Shown here piece after piece: positions 11,169 through 20,773 of a stretch of 48,793 nucleotides of DNA; the stretch's first letter is position 1, and the number at the start of each line of letters is the position of its first letter. Both the position numbers and the translations under genes were made by a program. The stretch lies in NCBI GenBank assembly GCA_946803715.1, contig CAMPET010000223.1, positions 70,929-119,721 on the forward strand, in the 5' to 3' direction. The DNA comes from Beroe ovata. Taxonomy: Eukaryota; Ctenophora; Nuda; Beroida; Beroidae. The notes beneath the pieces are model-generated. The model searched no databases and had not been told where the DNA came from. It was given only the letters and a program-made list of their open reading frames with translations.

Positions 11169-12885
11169 ATGTCCACAGCAGAGTACACAACACTTCCCTC
11201 TGTGGATGTCGGGGACATATCGGGGGACATCTTCGTGCCATCATCTGACTCTCCTGGTGACACTAGCACTCTGGACGAACCAGTTTCAGCTACCCTGGTC
11301 AGTTCGGTGTGTTGAGATGATATCTGTACTTCACTTTGCATTCTTGTTAAACCCATTGCTTTTTTATTGATAGCATTTTGAGTTGGGGCAAACATCATGT
11401 CCTGAGGATACTTTCCGAAAGTATAAAACCGTCTGCTCATGCCTCATGATGACTTACCTATATCCTCAGATGCGAGATGTTAGAGCTGTGGGGAGCAAGT
11501 TTTACCACGTGCTTGTACCCCGGGATGGTAGTCTCCTCCTGAATGACTGGGACCTGTGGGGCCCCCTTATTCTCTGTACAGTCCTTGCTATTATTCTACA
11601 AGCACACAGTGGTGGTGAGTCAATGAGTCACGATGGGTATAAATCAGTGATATTCAGTGATATTTAGTAGTGACATTCAGTAACATTGATCAACATTGCG
11701 TAGTGAATTGTGACATTTTGTAGGAATAATGCCGTATTATTTTCAACAAACATGGAGACTGGAGTTGTTAGCTTCATGACATATCTGTAACATGTCCATG
11801 TGTAATGTCCATGTTCATATCCAGATAGTAATCATGATGGAGGCCCGGAGTTCGCTCAAGTGTTTGTGATCATATGGGTGGGGGCAGGATTCGTAACACT
11901 AAACTCAAAACTATTGGACGGGAAACTGTGAGTAACTTGCATTACGGTAATGAAGTACCTACAAAAGTTCAATGACATACGATAGTGCGAACCCTGCTGT
12001 CATTCTATAGTATCATAGTTAACAAGTAGCCAGCTAACTGAGTTTCCACTTGCAGGTCATTTTTCCAGAGTATATGCGTGCTAGGTTACTGCGTACTTCC
12101 ACTCACAGTTGCCTCCATCCTCATCAAACTCATAGCTTTATTCGGACTGAAGAAAGGACTTATTTCCTTCATTGTGGATTCTGTTATAGTACTCCTTGCA
12201 TTCGTCTGGTCAATGTTCGGTAAGCTACCATCCAATCGATATTCATTTTCTCGGAGAGCTCGGGATATTGCTAAATGTTATGAGATTATTCAGTCTTATC
12301 GATATCGCTTTCATCTTGTTCTGTAATTCTCTTGTCTTTTGTTGATGGTGGTAGAAGGAATGAAGTTGTACGAACCAGTGCCAACATCTTATCACAATGT
12401 TTACAAAGGAACAGCACTATTTTTGTGTCAGATGTCATGTGTCTTGTATTGCTTCATACCACCATGTTTTGGATCACATGTGAAATGTGTTGACAGCAAC
12501 TGGAATTACCACTCTGCAATGTGTCTTAGTATCTGCGTTCCTCTCCTTCTCTTTTTCTTAGGATTATCGGAGACGTTGCGCCGTGCATGTTATTTGTCAT
12601 TCTTCTGTACTATGAACGAAAACCTTTCCTGGAATCGTAATATGACGAATCCTTATCCCATATTATTAGTAACCTCACATTGATGAACATATGCCCCAAT
12701 CACCCACACTTTCCTGTAATCATCTTTTCAATTGTAACACTACGGTCGTATTAACCAGCATTGCCCCTACAGCTGCAGTTTGTTTTCTGAAGCCAACGAA
12801 CAATCCTGGCAAGAAGATCATATCAACGTACCCTGTCGGACTGTTCTACTTTGTTATTGCATGGCTTGTGGTGTCACAGCCATGA
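11169..12885 (+). CDS. YIPF6: YIPF6, Yip1-domain Golgi membrane protein
   Basis: YIPF6 is a small polytopic Golgi/ER membrane protein that works with Rab-dependent traffic. Five exons join in phase: 11169-11297, 11470-11614, 11825-11927, 12056-12219 and 12773-12885 (TGA), giving 217 residues (human about 236). The acidic, Ser/Thr-rich N-terminus ends STLDEPVSATL and joins MRDVRAVGSKFYHVLVP, followed by the family hallmark DWDLWGPLILCT. Later blocks are FAQVFVIIWVGAGF, LNSKLLDGK, VLGYCVLPLTVAS and YPVGLFYFVIAWLVV, which supply the Yip1 membrane segments. The start ATG at 11169 is the first in frame and gives the expected N-terminal length. Intron 4 (12220-12772) is 553 bases and shows nothing recognisable. 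Confidence 0.93.
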
Positions 12886-13546
12886 ATATTATCTGTCAGA
12901 TCATGTTATCTTGAGGAGATTTGAGTATTACAATCATTCACTGTCTTTATGATGGGTAGAACCACGAAGAATTTTTACAATCCAATGACCTAGTAGGTAG
13001 TTAATTATTTGATTCACTGGGCAATTAGCAGAACTTCTAATATCAAGGAAAATATAGAAGTCAATGAAACCGATCGATATTCAGGGTTATCTTTTGTTCA
13101 TGAATAACGTGTGTTGATATGCAACCTCCGGATAGTAAATTGCACAGGTACAGGTACTGAGATAAGGAATTGGGTTTGTATTATATTTGTGTTATCTACA
13201 GTATACTATTCCATTCTTTTCCAAGCATGCCATGTTTGTTTTAGAGTCTTTTGTCCACAATGCACAATCACGGAAATAAATTTGAGTAGTATTTTAGTAT
13301 AAATAAATTGAATCTGTTTTGTTATAGGTATATTAGACGAATTTCACAGTAAAGACGAAACTGAAGGTTGAGTCTCAAATTGTTTGTATTTTCGTCTTTG
13401 AAAGCTCAATGTTGATAGCTAAATATTAGTGATGCCTACTGATCTATGAAAAAGATTTACTTTTCATTAAAAACATCAAGTACTTGTTTTTGAGGAGTAT
13501 CCACTATCCATCATTTTTGACTGTCTCTCCCCACTTCTTAGCGACA
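12886..13546. other. Intergenic / YIPF6 3' UTR
   Basis: AT-rich DNA with no supportable ORF. AATAAA-type hexamers lie at about 13274 and 13302. The stretch CTGTCTCTCCCCACTTCTTAG, ending at 13541, is a good splice acceptor for the small ORF that follows. Confidence 0.35.
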
Positions 13547-13807
13547 ATGACCCGTAGCAAGGACGTACCCAGCCCCTTTTCCAAAGTGGACTATCTCCAC
13601 TTGGTGAAAAAGGAGCAGCAGTGTAGTGTGATGAAGAAGCGGACTACATCCTCATCTTCAACTTCATCAGCCTCCTCGTCCATCATGTCCAAGTTGTCGG
13701 TATACCAGGCTATCCGTGACATGCTGAGTACCAGGGCACACAAGCAGCAGGGCATGACACGCCTCGTCAATGAGAGCACTGGACGAGGGGAGGAGAAAAA
13801 CTTGTGA
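13547..13807 (+). CDS. Unrecognised small ORF or terminal exon, Ser-rich and basic
   Basis: From ATG at 13547 to TGA at 13805-13807, 86 residues beginning MTRSKDVPSPFSKVDYL. It holds a Ser/Thr run (TSSSSTSSASSS), then SKLSVYQAIRDML and a basic tail. A strong pyrimidine-tract acceptor ends at 13541, six bases before the ATG. It could be a single-exon small protein with a 5' UTR intron, or the last exon of a gene whose upstream exons I could not find. Base composition is more GC-rich and codon-like than its surroundings. No family is recognised. Confidence 0.35.
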   Translation: MTRSKDVPSPFSKVDYLHLVKKEQQCSVMKKRTTSSSSTSSASSSIMSKLSVYQAIRDMLSTRAHKQQGMTRLVNESTGRGEEKNL

Positions 13808-14751
13808 GGGGGAGACTGGGAGATGTGTGTGTGGGGGAGAAGAGAGGGGGAGAATATTTGAAATACCTATCAAATATAGAGAAATTAGAGAGGCTGGTGG
13901 TAGAGAGTGGAGGACCTCCACTGTAGATGAGATTTCTAGAAATTCCTGTTTCCGAGGCAGCTGCAGCATGAGTCGAATGAGGCGCATACCTTTGAGACGA
14001 TAAAATGAGCGAGCATATCTCTCAACATATTGTATAACAACACCGTGTTTGGAGACATTTCGTTATGGAATAAACAATGGCCATGTTCATTGTTCATTGT
14101 TCATGCTTGTCTGGGGCTAGGTCTATGAAGAGGTTTCTAAACTACGCTTGTGCTAGCACATCTCTTATTCGTTTGTTGCTGCACTCGATATGTCAGAATT
14201 TAGCGAACCAAGGTATGACGATAATTTTTATTTGTACAATTTGTAAATTCTATACGATATTTTGAAAATTGAGATAAAGGTACGTTATAGGAAAGGTTTT
14301 TCTACCGCGGTTTACTATGAAATTTGTAAATTGCTTTGTCTACATCTTCCAGTTCCTTAGTTATGTTCGTGATTGAATGGGATAGAGCCATTTACTCCCA
14401 CTTTTCGATCGCAAGTTTTGCTCGAAAAAACTAAATATCAACGTTATGTCTTGCTCATGATTTTTTGGTTATCCCATTTTGACCCTTTTTGTATGTTTGT
14501 ATTCATTTTTATCTATTGACTATTTGAATAATACTTAACACGGAGTTTGTTTAAATTTGAATTATTGTATTATCATCTGATGGCTTATGTAATATATTAT
14601 GTTAAAATAAACATTTCTTACAAGTAAATATGGGTTTTCCCTGCTCCAATATTGTCGATTGATTGCAGCAAAGTATCACTAAGTTTGTTGAATATTGAGC
14701 GGTCGCGCGACTGTACAATGTAACCATAGTCTATTGTCTGGCTTAGGAGCC
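13808..14751. other. Intergenic DNA before the MIF-like gene
   Basis: Starts GC/purine-rich (GGGGGAGACTGGGAG near 13808), then becomes AT-rich. AATAAA-type hexamers occur at about 14069 and 14606. Nothing else is recognised. Confidence 0.3.
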
Positions 14752-15057
14752 ATGCCGATATTCGAAATGGTGACGAACGTGAGAAACGTTCCCGACTCGT
14801 TCACCTCACGCGTGTCTAAGGAAGTGTCACGCCTCACGCACAAGGAGGAGTCACGCGTTTGTGTGCACGTGACTGACGGTGCTAAACTCCTATTCGCTGG
14901 GACAGGTCTGNNNNNNNNNNNNNNNNNNNNNNNNNNNNNNNNNNNNNNNNNNNNNNNNNNNNNNNNNNNNNNNNNNNNNNNNNNNNNNNNNNNNNNNNNN
15001 NNNNNNNNNNNNNNNNNNNNNNNNNNNNNNNNNNNNNNNNNNNNNNNNNNNNNNNNN

Positions 15058-15090
<33 letters not shown>

Positions 15091-15583
15091 ACTGTCCATG
15101 TGTCCTAGGCAGGGTCGTTGTTTGTTTGACCCCCTTTCCTCCGTAGGTGAACCGGCTGCATTTGTCAAGTTTCACTCCATTGGCATGAGCGTCGAGGATC
15201 ACCCAGTAATATCAGAATCAGTTTCAACCCTCCTAGAGTCTATAGGTACTGCTAATTCCTTACTCAGAGCCAATAATTCACTTAGCATGGCCGTGATTGA
15301 CCATTATCATCAAAGATAAAGCAATTTGATCACTTGTTGCCACAAAAAAGTTTCCTTGATCATATCAAATTAGAAAATGGAAAAGTATGTACATTATCTC
15401 ACGTCAGTGAGGAACAATTAACATATTTTTCTCCATCACACTCAAAATACACCTGTTGTCCCAGGTATACCCTCAACGCGACACTACATCCAGTTCAACG
15501 CTCCTCTCGCGACCCATGTCGGGAAGTGTGGTACTACCATCGCGGAGTTGAACAGACCCAAGGAGGAAGTGATACACTTTTAA
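14752..15583 (+). CDS. MIF-family protein (macrophage migration inhibitory factor / D-dopachrome tautomerase-like)
   Basis: MIF proteins are small trimeric tautomerases, also secreted as immune mediators in animals. Exons 14752-14905, 15147-15245 and 15465-15583 (TAA) join in phase to 123 residues (family about 115). The N-terminus MPIFEMVTNV has the invariant proline after Met that is the catalytic base. The centre reads KEESRVCVHVTDGAKLLFAGTGEPAAF and then HSIGMS, as in MIF (SYVCVHV...FGG...PCA...L.SIGKI). The last exon gives IPSTRHYIQFNAPLATHVG, differing from the vertebrate RVYINYYDM block but aligned with it. The MIF CxxC is not obvious. Intron 1 contains a run of 147 Ns (14911-15057) and a GT microsatellite, but both splice sites are visible. 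MIF versus DDT cannot be decided by eye. Confidence 0.87.
14911..15087. other. 147-base N gap plus (GT)n microsatellite in MIF intron 1
   Basis: Positions 14911-15057 are N. The known sequence resumes inside an alternating TG tract at 15058-15087. The gap most likely hides more of the same microsatellite. Open frames running across the Ns are meaningless. Confidence 0.9.
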
Positions 15584-16348
15584 CCGGGTTATAGTTCACA
15601 ATTTGCCCTTCTTCCCCAGCAGAACTGCGTTCCATCGGTGTTTCTCTATATATGTATATGTAAAGAAAGGGTTGTGTCTGAGTATTACGACGATTGGCGA
15701 AGCCTTCTGTAACTAATAACTATGTGTGTTTGTTTTTTATAAGTCGATTGTGAACCCTGATATTTCTCCAGTTGGAGAGCCTATACTATGGAATATCAGA
15801 GAAGCTTTGAAATTGTGATTATATTCAAACAAATAATTCAGAATTACGAATTACAGTAGCGGTACCGGGTACAGTGTACTGCGGTTAGATGGTTCAGATC
15901 TATGGGGATGTTTTCGTCTTGGTTTTGATGAATTTATTTCAATTTGATTTTTCCTAGCAATGATGCTCAACGATTGTATTAATACATGTCATTTGAAGAA
16001 ATAATGTTGGTATATAAATGCATCAAAGTACATTCAACATATTGATTTTTATCCGCATTGCCAAGTTCAAGGTGACCATCAACTGCTGTTTCTCTTAATT
16101 TGAAGTTGATACTGTTGATCATACAGGGTGTGTTAAAAAAGTTGAACCCCTGAGATATGCAAGCTCTAAGCAGAAACGGAGATATGGAAGTTTACTTTGG
16201 TCCACTCATTTTTGGCACACACTGTAAAATGATATGACACTTGAAAGAGTACTTTCTTTCGTGGCGCTCTATGATATGGCGCAGCACTATATGGCGCACT
16301 TTATGGCGCCATTCCAATTTCATCAAATCACCACCATAGGTAAAAGGT
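15584..16348. other. Intergenic; MIF 3' UTR and FCF1 promoter
   Basis: No ORF. The distal part holds three exact ATGGCGC motifs at 16276-16282, 16291-16297 and 16303-16309, 40-75 bases before the FCF1 start codon. They resemble YY1-type sites (AAnATGGCG) common at promoters of ribosome and translation genes. Confidence 0.45.
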
Positions 16349-17391
16349 ATGGGTAAAGTAAAGAAGACAAAGAAGTTCGGCGCAGTGAAGCGTATGATAC
16401 ACGCGGGAGACCCCCGTTTGAACAAGGGACAAGTCACAGAGGAGAAGAAGGAACGTGAAGTTAGACATGTTGAAAAACCGTCCAGTGCTCTGTTCTTCAA
16501 GTACAACACGCAGTTAGGACCGCCCTACCATGTGCTGATCGATACGAACTTCATTAACTTCAGTATCCGTAACAAGCTGGATATCTGTAGTAGTATGCTC
16601 GACTGTCTGTATGCCAAGTGTACTCCCTATATCACTGATTGTGTGATGGGTGAACTGGAAAAACTTGGAGCAAAGGTAGCTATAGAACAAGTTGCATTTT
16701 TTCATGATCACTGAGGAATGGTATTCTTGGGGAAGGTGGATCAGGAGGGTCACTCAAATCCAATTTGACCCCAGGGAAGCGCAACGTGGATCAGAAGGGT
16801 CACTTAAGGTGAACTCTATGATCCACGTGTATGGATCAGGAGGGTCAAATTCTATTTTCTGTGTAACCCTCATGATCCACCATACTAGGGGAAGGGTTCC
16901 AAAACTTAAAACTAGTATCTGGAAAACTAATAAGGGATCTGCCTTGATTCTCGATAGCCAATCTTCTTCACATGACTCACCAGATGGTGATTGACCAGCG
17001 AAAATTTTGATTCGACGAATGAACAATGAGATACGATGCTGAAAGTGTCTGAGAAATACCATTCTCTCATTACGCTCTGAATAAATGCCCGTATTCTCTT
17101 GTCCTTACAACGCCACTAAACCTCACCCCCACAATATTTCAGTACCGTGTGGCTCTACGAATCGCTAAGGATCCTCGTATAGAGCGACTCGTGTGCACAC
17201 ACAAGGGCACGTATGCTGACGACTGTCTAGTACAGCGTGTAAACGAGCACAAGTGTTACATTGTCGCTACAAACGACAAGGACTTGAGGAGAAGAATCCG
17301 GAAAATACCCGGTGTCCCCATCATGTACGTCCAGCAGAAGCGCTACAGCATCGAGAGGATGCCTGACGCTTTCGGGGCACCAAGGACTTGA
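16349..17391 (+). CDS. FCF1: FCF1/UTP24, PIN-domain nuclease of the small-subunit processome
   Basis: Fcf1 cleaves pre-rRNA at the 18S 5' end within the nucleolar small-subunit processome. Two exons, 16349-16675 and 17143-17391 (TGA), join in phase to 191 residues (human 198). The N-terminus [16 protein letters not shown] is the usual basic tail. The PIN core follows: [18 protein letters not shown] (first acidic residue, D of LIDTN), [23 protein letters not shown] (second, E), then after the intron [14 protein letters not shown] (paired D) and [21 protein letters not shown] (last D). All metal-binding acids are present. The single intron, 467 bases, carries a MITE at 16735-16881. Confidence 0.96.
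16735..16881. mobile_element. Single MITE in the FCF1 intron
   Basis: A 147-base copy of the GGTGGATC family, bounded GGTGGATCAGGAGGGTCA...GATCCACC. It is the cleanest unit and defines the paired copies at 1919-2241. It lies about 60 bases inside the intron and disturbs neither splice site. Confidence 0.75.
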
Positions 17392-17916
17392 TAGGGAGCG
17401 AATCTTTTTTATTTCTTGATGTTATCCCTGGGGACTTAATTTTACCTACTAACGAGCATGCTTACATTTTATCTCTATGTTAGACGGTGAGACCATTTTA
17501 AGACATGCTCATATTATGCCCCAGTTGTGGCTGACAGGCAAGGGTTCATGCGCACTTCTTCACACGGTCATTTCCTTCTATCGCTAGTTTACGAGGTTAT
17601 CATCTGTAGAGAGTTGCTGACAACCCCCACGACACGAGTATGCGCGGCGCGTCGTCGTTCAGCATTCAGTTATTAAATTAGCTAGACTCGATAAGCGTGA
17701 TTTTCTAAGAAATTTCTTAAAACAGCTCATTAACGATTAAAGAAGCTCAGCCGGCAGTCGGCACCACACGATATAAATGTATAATGAACAAAACCTGCAA
17801 CCGTCATGTTACTCGAATGAATGATTATCATGGTCAAATTGATATAACATCTGAAGCTTTTGCTCCTGTGTCTGAGATATATCACAGCAGTGTTGCTCTC
17901 CAGTCAGTCTATCCAG
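17392..17916. other. Intergenic between convergent FCF1 (+) and Rab-like (-) genes
   Basis: Contains only the two 3' UTRs as far as can be seen. No repeat or RNA gene was recognised. Confidence 0.3.
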
Positions 17917-18801
17917 TCAGTTGCAGCATGATCTGGAAGATTCTTGCTCTTGTGGTTCTGGATTTGTGATGATGCTGACATCTACAGTATCTGTCCGTGT
18001 AAGAGGTTCATTTGAGATACCCTTCAGAATTCGTTCTAGTAGCTGCATGCTTTTCTGTACCTGGTAGCCTGTCTTCGCACTTACCTGTGAATTGAGACAT
18101 ATTTGTGTGACCGTATTTTAGCGTTATATTGTCTGCAGTGCAATGAACTAGATTGTATGACCCAAGCAGCCATGAGAAACTATGATGGGGCATTTTTCAT
18201 GTACACAATTAGTAAACACTATGATTCATATGAAGCATCTGTGATCTGAAGTACGCGTACTTCAGATGCTTCATATCTTCGTCCATCTTATTACCTGGAA
18301 GTATCCCGTGGCTGATATGGAGTCTTTTAGCGAATCTAGGTCCATATCGTCTATACACGCTGATTTGGGGCTCACTGGGTCCAGTATCAGATCGTATTTA
18401 TTAGCCAGTATTATAGTTGGAATAGGCCCCAACTTCGTGTCCACTTCCTTCTTCCATTCGGTTACTGAGTTGTAGGAGCTTTTCTTCGTTATGTCAAACA
18501 CGATGATGCATGCACTTGCGTCCTTATAATATGCACGGCTCAGTACCTTGCTGTTTTCTTGCCCTGCAATGTCCCAGAACTGTATTCGGAGCGTGCTATC
18601 GTTATAGTAAATAGTTTTCTGCAGGAAGTCGACCCCAATCGTCTTTTTGAATCGTTCATCGTAGCGGTTGTTAACATGTCGGTGTAGGAAGGAGGTCTTA
18701 CCGACATCGTTATCACCAATTACAATAACTTTGTACAGGAATCCCACCATGTTTGCAATAGTGAGAGAATTGAGAACTGGAGGCTGAGTTATCTCAACCA
18801 A
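17917..18801 (-). CDS. Rab32/38/29-like small GTPase
   Basis: Rab GTPases of this group direct traffic to lysosome-related organelles and mitochondria-associated membranes. Exon 1 is 18801 down to 18295, exon 2 is 18084 down to 17917 (TGA). Together they encode 224 residues, or 207 if translation starts at the second Met (codon at 18750), which places the P-loop at the usual distance. Motifs: GDNDVGKTS (P-loop), TIGVDF (switch I), WDIAGQE (switch II; the DIAG form marks the Rab32/38/29 group, others have DTAG), NKYD (guanine specificity) and VSAKTG formed exactly at the splice junction. The C-terminus SRSCCN carries a double cysteine for geranylgeranylation. Switch II continues ENSKVLSRAYY, unlike the usual ERF. 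The intron (18085-18294) contains a perfect 20-base palindrome at 18246-18265. Confidence 0.88.
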
Positions 18802-19300
18802 ACAAGGGCTGACTTGAGTCGAAAAGCAACCAAAACAGTCGAAAGCGGAAGATAGTTTTTATCAGTTAGACGAAAGCTTTCGATTACGAATGACCATTAT
18901 GTTCGAACGAAAGAAGAGATGAATATTCTAGTTCCTTTCTTGACCTCATGGTAGCTCGACACAAGTAATATGATACGATAAGTCATGTTTTGTAATTTCA
19001 CTGAATTCACTGTAAGCTAGAATACCTATGTTATCTGATCCGCAATTTTGTTGTATTCCTGTGTAATACGGTGTGTATACTTCTCAATACTGTCTGGTGA
19101 AATTATGAGAAACAAAATACGACTTCAATTCACGCAACAATGATAAAGAGGCATTATTTTCACCATCAAAGACAGTTGAAATCGCTAAGGACATTACATT
19201 GCAGCACATTCTGGTCCTAATCCTATTGCAACATTGAGGTTTTACATCGAAGCACCCGCCTCAGGCTGCACCACGGGACGCTTCATTTCTCTTTGAGCCA
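18802..19300. other. Intergenic upstream of the Rab-like gene
   Basis: AT-rich sequence with no ORF; it should contain the Rab-like promoter (minus strand). No motif is recognised. Confidence 0.3.
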
Positions 19301-19354
19301 GCTCCCTTAACAGTACCAACTTATTGTAATACTTTACAAAACTTCTCTGTTATT

Positions 19355-19740
19355 ACCCCAATTCTTTCTTGACGCCACTTCCACATGACATCACTTTCAC
19401 TTTACTCGACATCGTTTTTATAATCATTGACGTCATATTTTCCATGACTACACTCTTCCCTTGGAGCTAAATTTCCCTTAACACCTTTTTTCTCAGATAC
19501 CACTTACCCCTTGATACCACTTTTTCTCTGACGCCACCTTTATAATATTCTCTCAAATCTCGATAGCACGTCTATTCCATTGACGCCATTCTTTCCGTCC
19601 CCCTTTTCAGCCTCCACGTACACACGCCACACATAACGACATCACGTTTCCCTTAAAAGCACCTTTACTCATTTTCCCTTGACGAAATTTCCCCTAACAC
19701 AGTAACACCACCTTTCCCTTGACACCTCTCTCCCTTGCCG
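19355..19740. repeat. Degenerate pyrimidine-rich tandem repeat (TTCCCTTGACACCAC-like)
   Basis: About 15 imperfect units of 20-27 bases, each built around T(T/C)CC(C/T)TTGACGCCA or TTTCCCTTAACACC. Unit length and order vary. The strand is strongly polarised (T/C-rich on plus). No coding frame persists. It looks like an ageing minisatellite. Confidence 0.55.
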
Positions 19741-19939
19741 GCAAGAAATAAAAGGTCTTTATAGATCTGAATAAAACAGGCATTCAATACAGTATAGAAT
19801 ATTTCTAAGCTACCCATAGATGCTTGAGAAAAACAGAATTGATTAAGCTGCAATCCGTATCCTAACTATTCCGTATCCGATCTTTGATATTGAATAGAAT
19901 CCCTTACGGTTAACTAATAACTATGAGAGAACTCGTTTA

Positions 19940-20016
19940 TAGGATTACTCCCTCGCCCGTGGAGTTTTATCCCTGGCAATCAAGATTGCGCGACGCCGAC
20001 GGTAAAAAACCCTACA
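19940..20016. repeat. Degenerate GTAGGATTT-family hairpin (copy)
   Basis: Recognised by AGGATTACTCCCTCGCC, then GTTTTATCCCTGGC, GATTGCGCGACGCCGACGGTA and a terminal CCCTACA. It has the same order of blocks as the 88-base copy at 2348-2435, with many substitutions. Confidence 0.5.
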
Positions 20017-20047
20017 TTCCTACAAAGAACTCACTCGTACTATGTAA

Positions 20048-20387
20048 TTGTACTAAATATAATTCATCGCCCTAATTTTTTGAAAATTCTTATTTCGTCT
20101 CTTTTTAAGTAAAACAGACATGAATCGACGTATCTTTAGGCGCTGATTCCGAATCACCCCATGTGATGTAGGGTAAAATGCTTTCCTGGCGAGTTATGGG
20201 CGAAAAACTGATTTGGTCACGTGACCAGACATTTTTCCACTTAATCGCGTTTTAAACCCTCGGGTCAGGGTTTGGGTCAGGGTTAGTTTGGGTTTGGAGG
20301 TATCCTATGGGTTAGGGTTAGGGATGGGTCAGGAAACCGAAAAAACATAAGTCACGTGATAAAATTAGGGCGATGGATTTAGTACAA
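20048..20387. mobile_element. 340-base TIR element with telomere-like interior
   Basis: Left end TTGTACTAAAT...ATCGCCCTAATTTT and right end AAAATTAGGGCGATGGATTTAGTACAA are inverted copies of about 27 bases, the left with a few extra bases. The interior (20255-20340) is rich in GGGTCAGGGTTTGGGTTAGGGTTAGGG-like runs. Two CACGTG sites (GGTCACGTGACC near 20216 and GTCACGTGAT near 20351) flank that core. No ORF; a non-autonomous DNA transposon is the likely origin. Confidence 0.65.
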
Positions 20388-20773
20388 GCCCAAAGACTAG
20401 TGGTTGATTGCAATGGTAAAGGAAACATACATATATCTGTCAATTCAAAACAATGCAATAATAAATACTTATACCAGGGACTGAACATATTGGCAGCAAG
20501 AAATTCGATCTAAATATTAAGGTGATCTGGAATCGCCACTCGTGTATTGACAACAGTTTTCGGGCGGTCCGCTTTCGGTCCCTGTGCACACATAAATAAT
20601 CCTGTTAAACACAACAAATCGACGCGCAATCGAACACACACTACACAGTATGGATGGCAAAGGAACAAAGTGAAATTTACTTCCATTTTCAAAACTCCTC
20701 GCCCTATGTGGGTCCATGTTCAATATTACAGATGTTGAAACGAGAAGTGAAAATAAAATGTCATGTGTTTGTA
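20388..20773. other. Intergenic / RPRD1 3' UTR
   Basis: No coding or repeat signal stands out. The short frames present on both strands show no family resemblance. Confidence 0.3.

Noticed and set aside
12339-12683. Hydrophobic ORF within YIPF6 intron 4
   Set aside because: The YIPF6 frame joins exactly across this interval and the ORF matches no YIPF6 segment; Cys/Phe/Leu bias reflects AT-rich intron DNA.
13591-13987. Minus-strand frames opposite the small orphan exon at 13547-13807
   Set aside because: Antisense shadows of a Ser-rich reading frame; no splice signals or family resemblance.
14679-15319. Long open frames on both strands spanning the N run near 14.9-15.1 kb
   Set aside because: They exist only because Ns cannot supply stop codons; the real coding parts are the MIF exons on either side.
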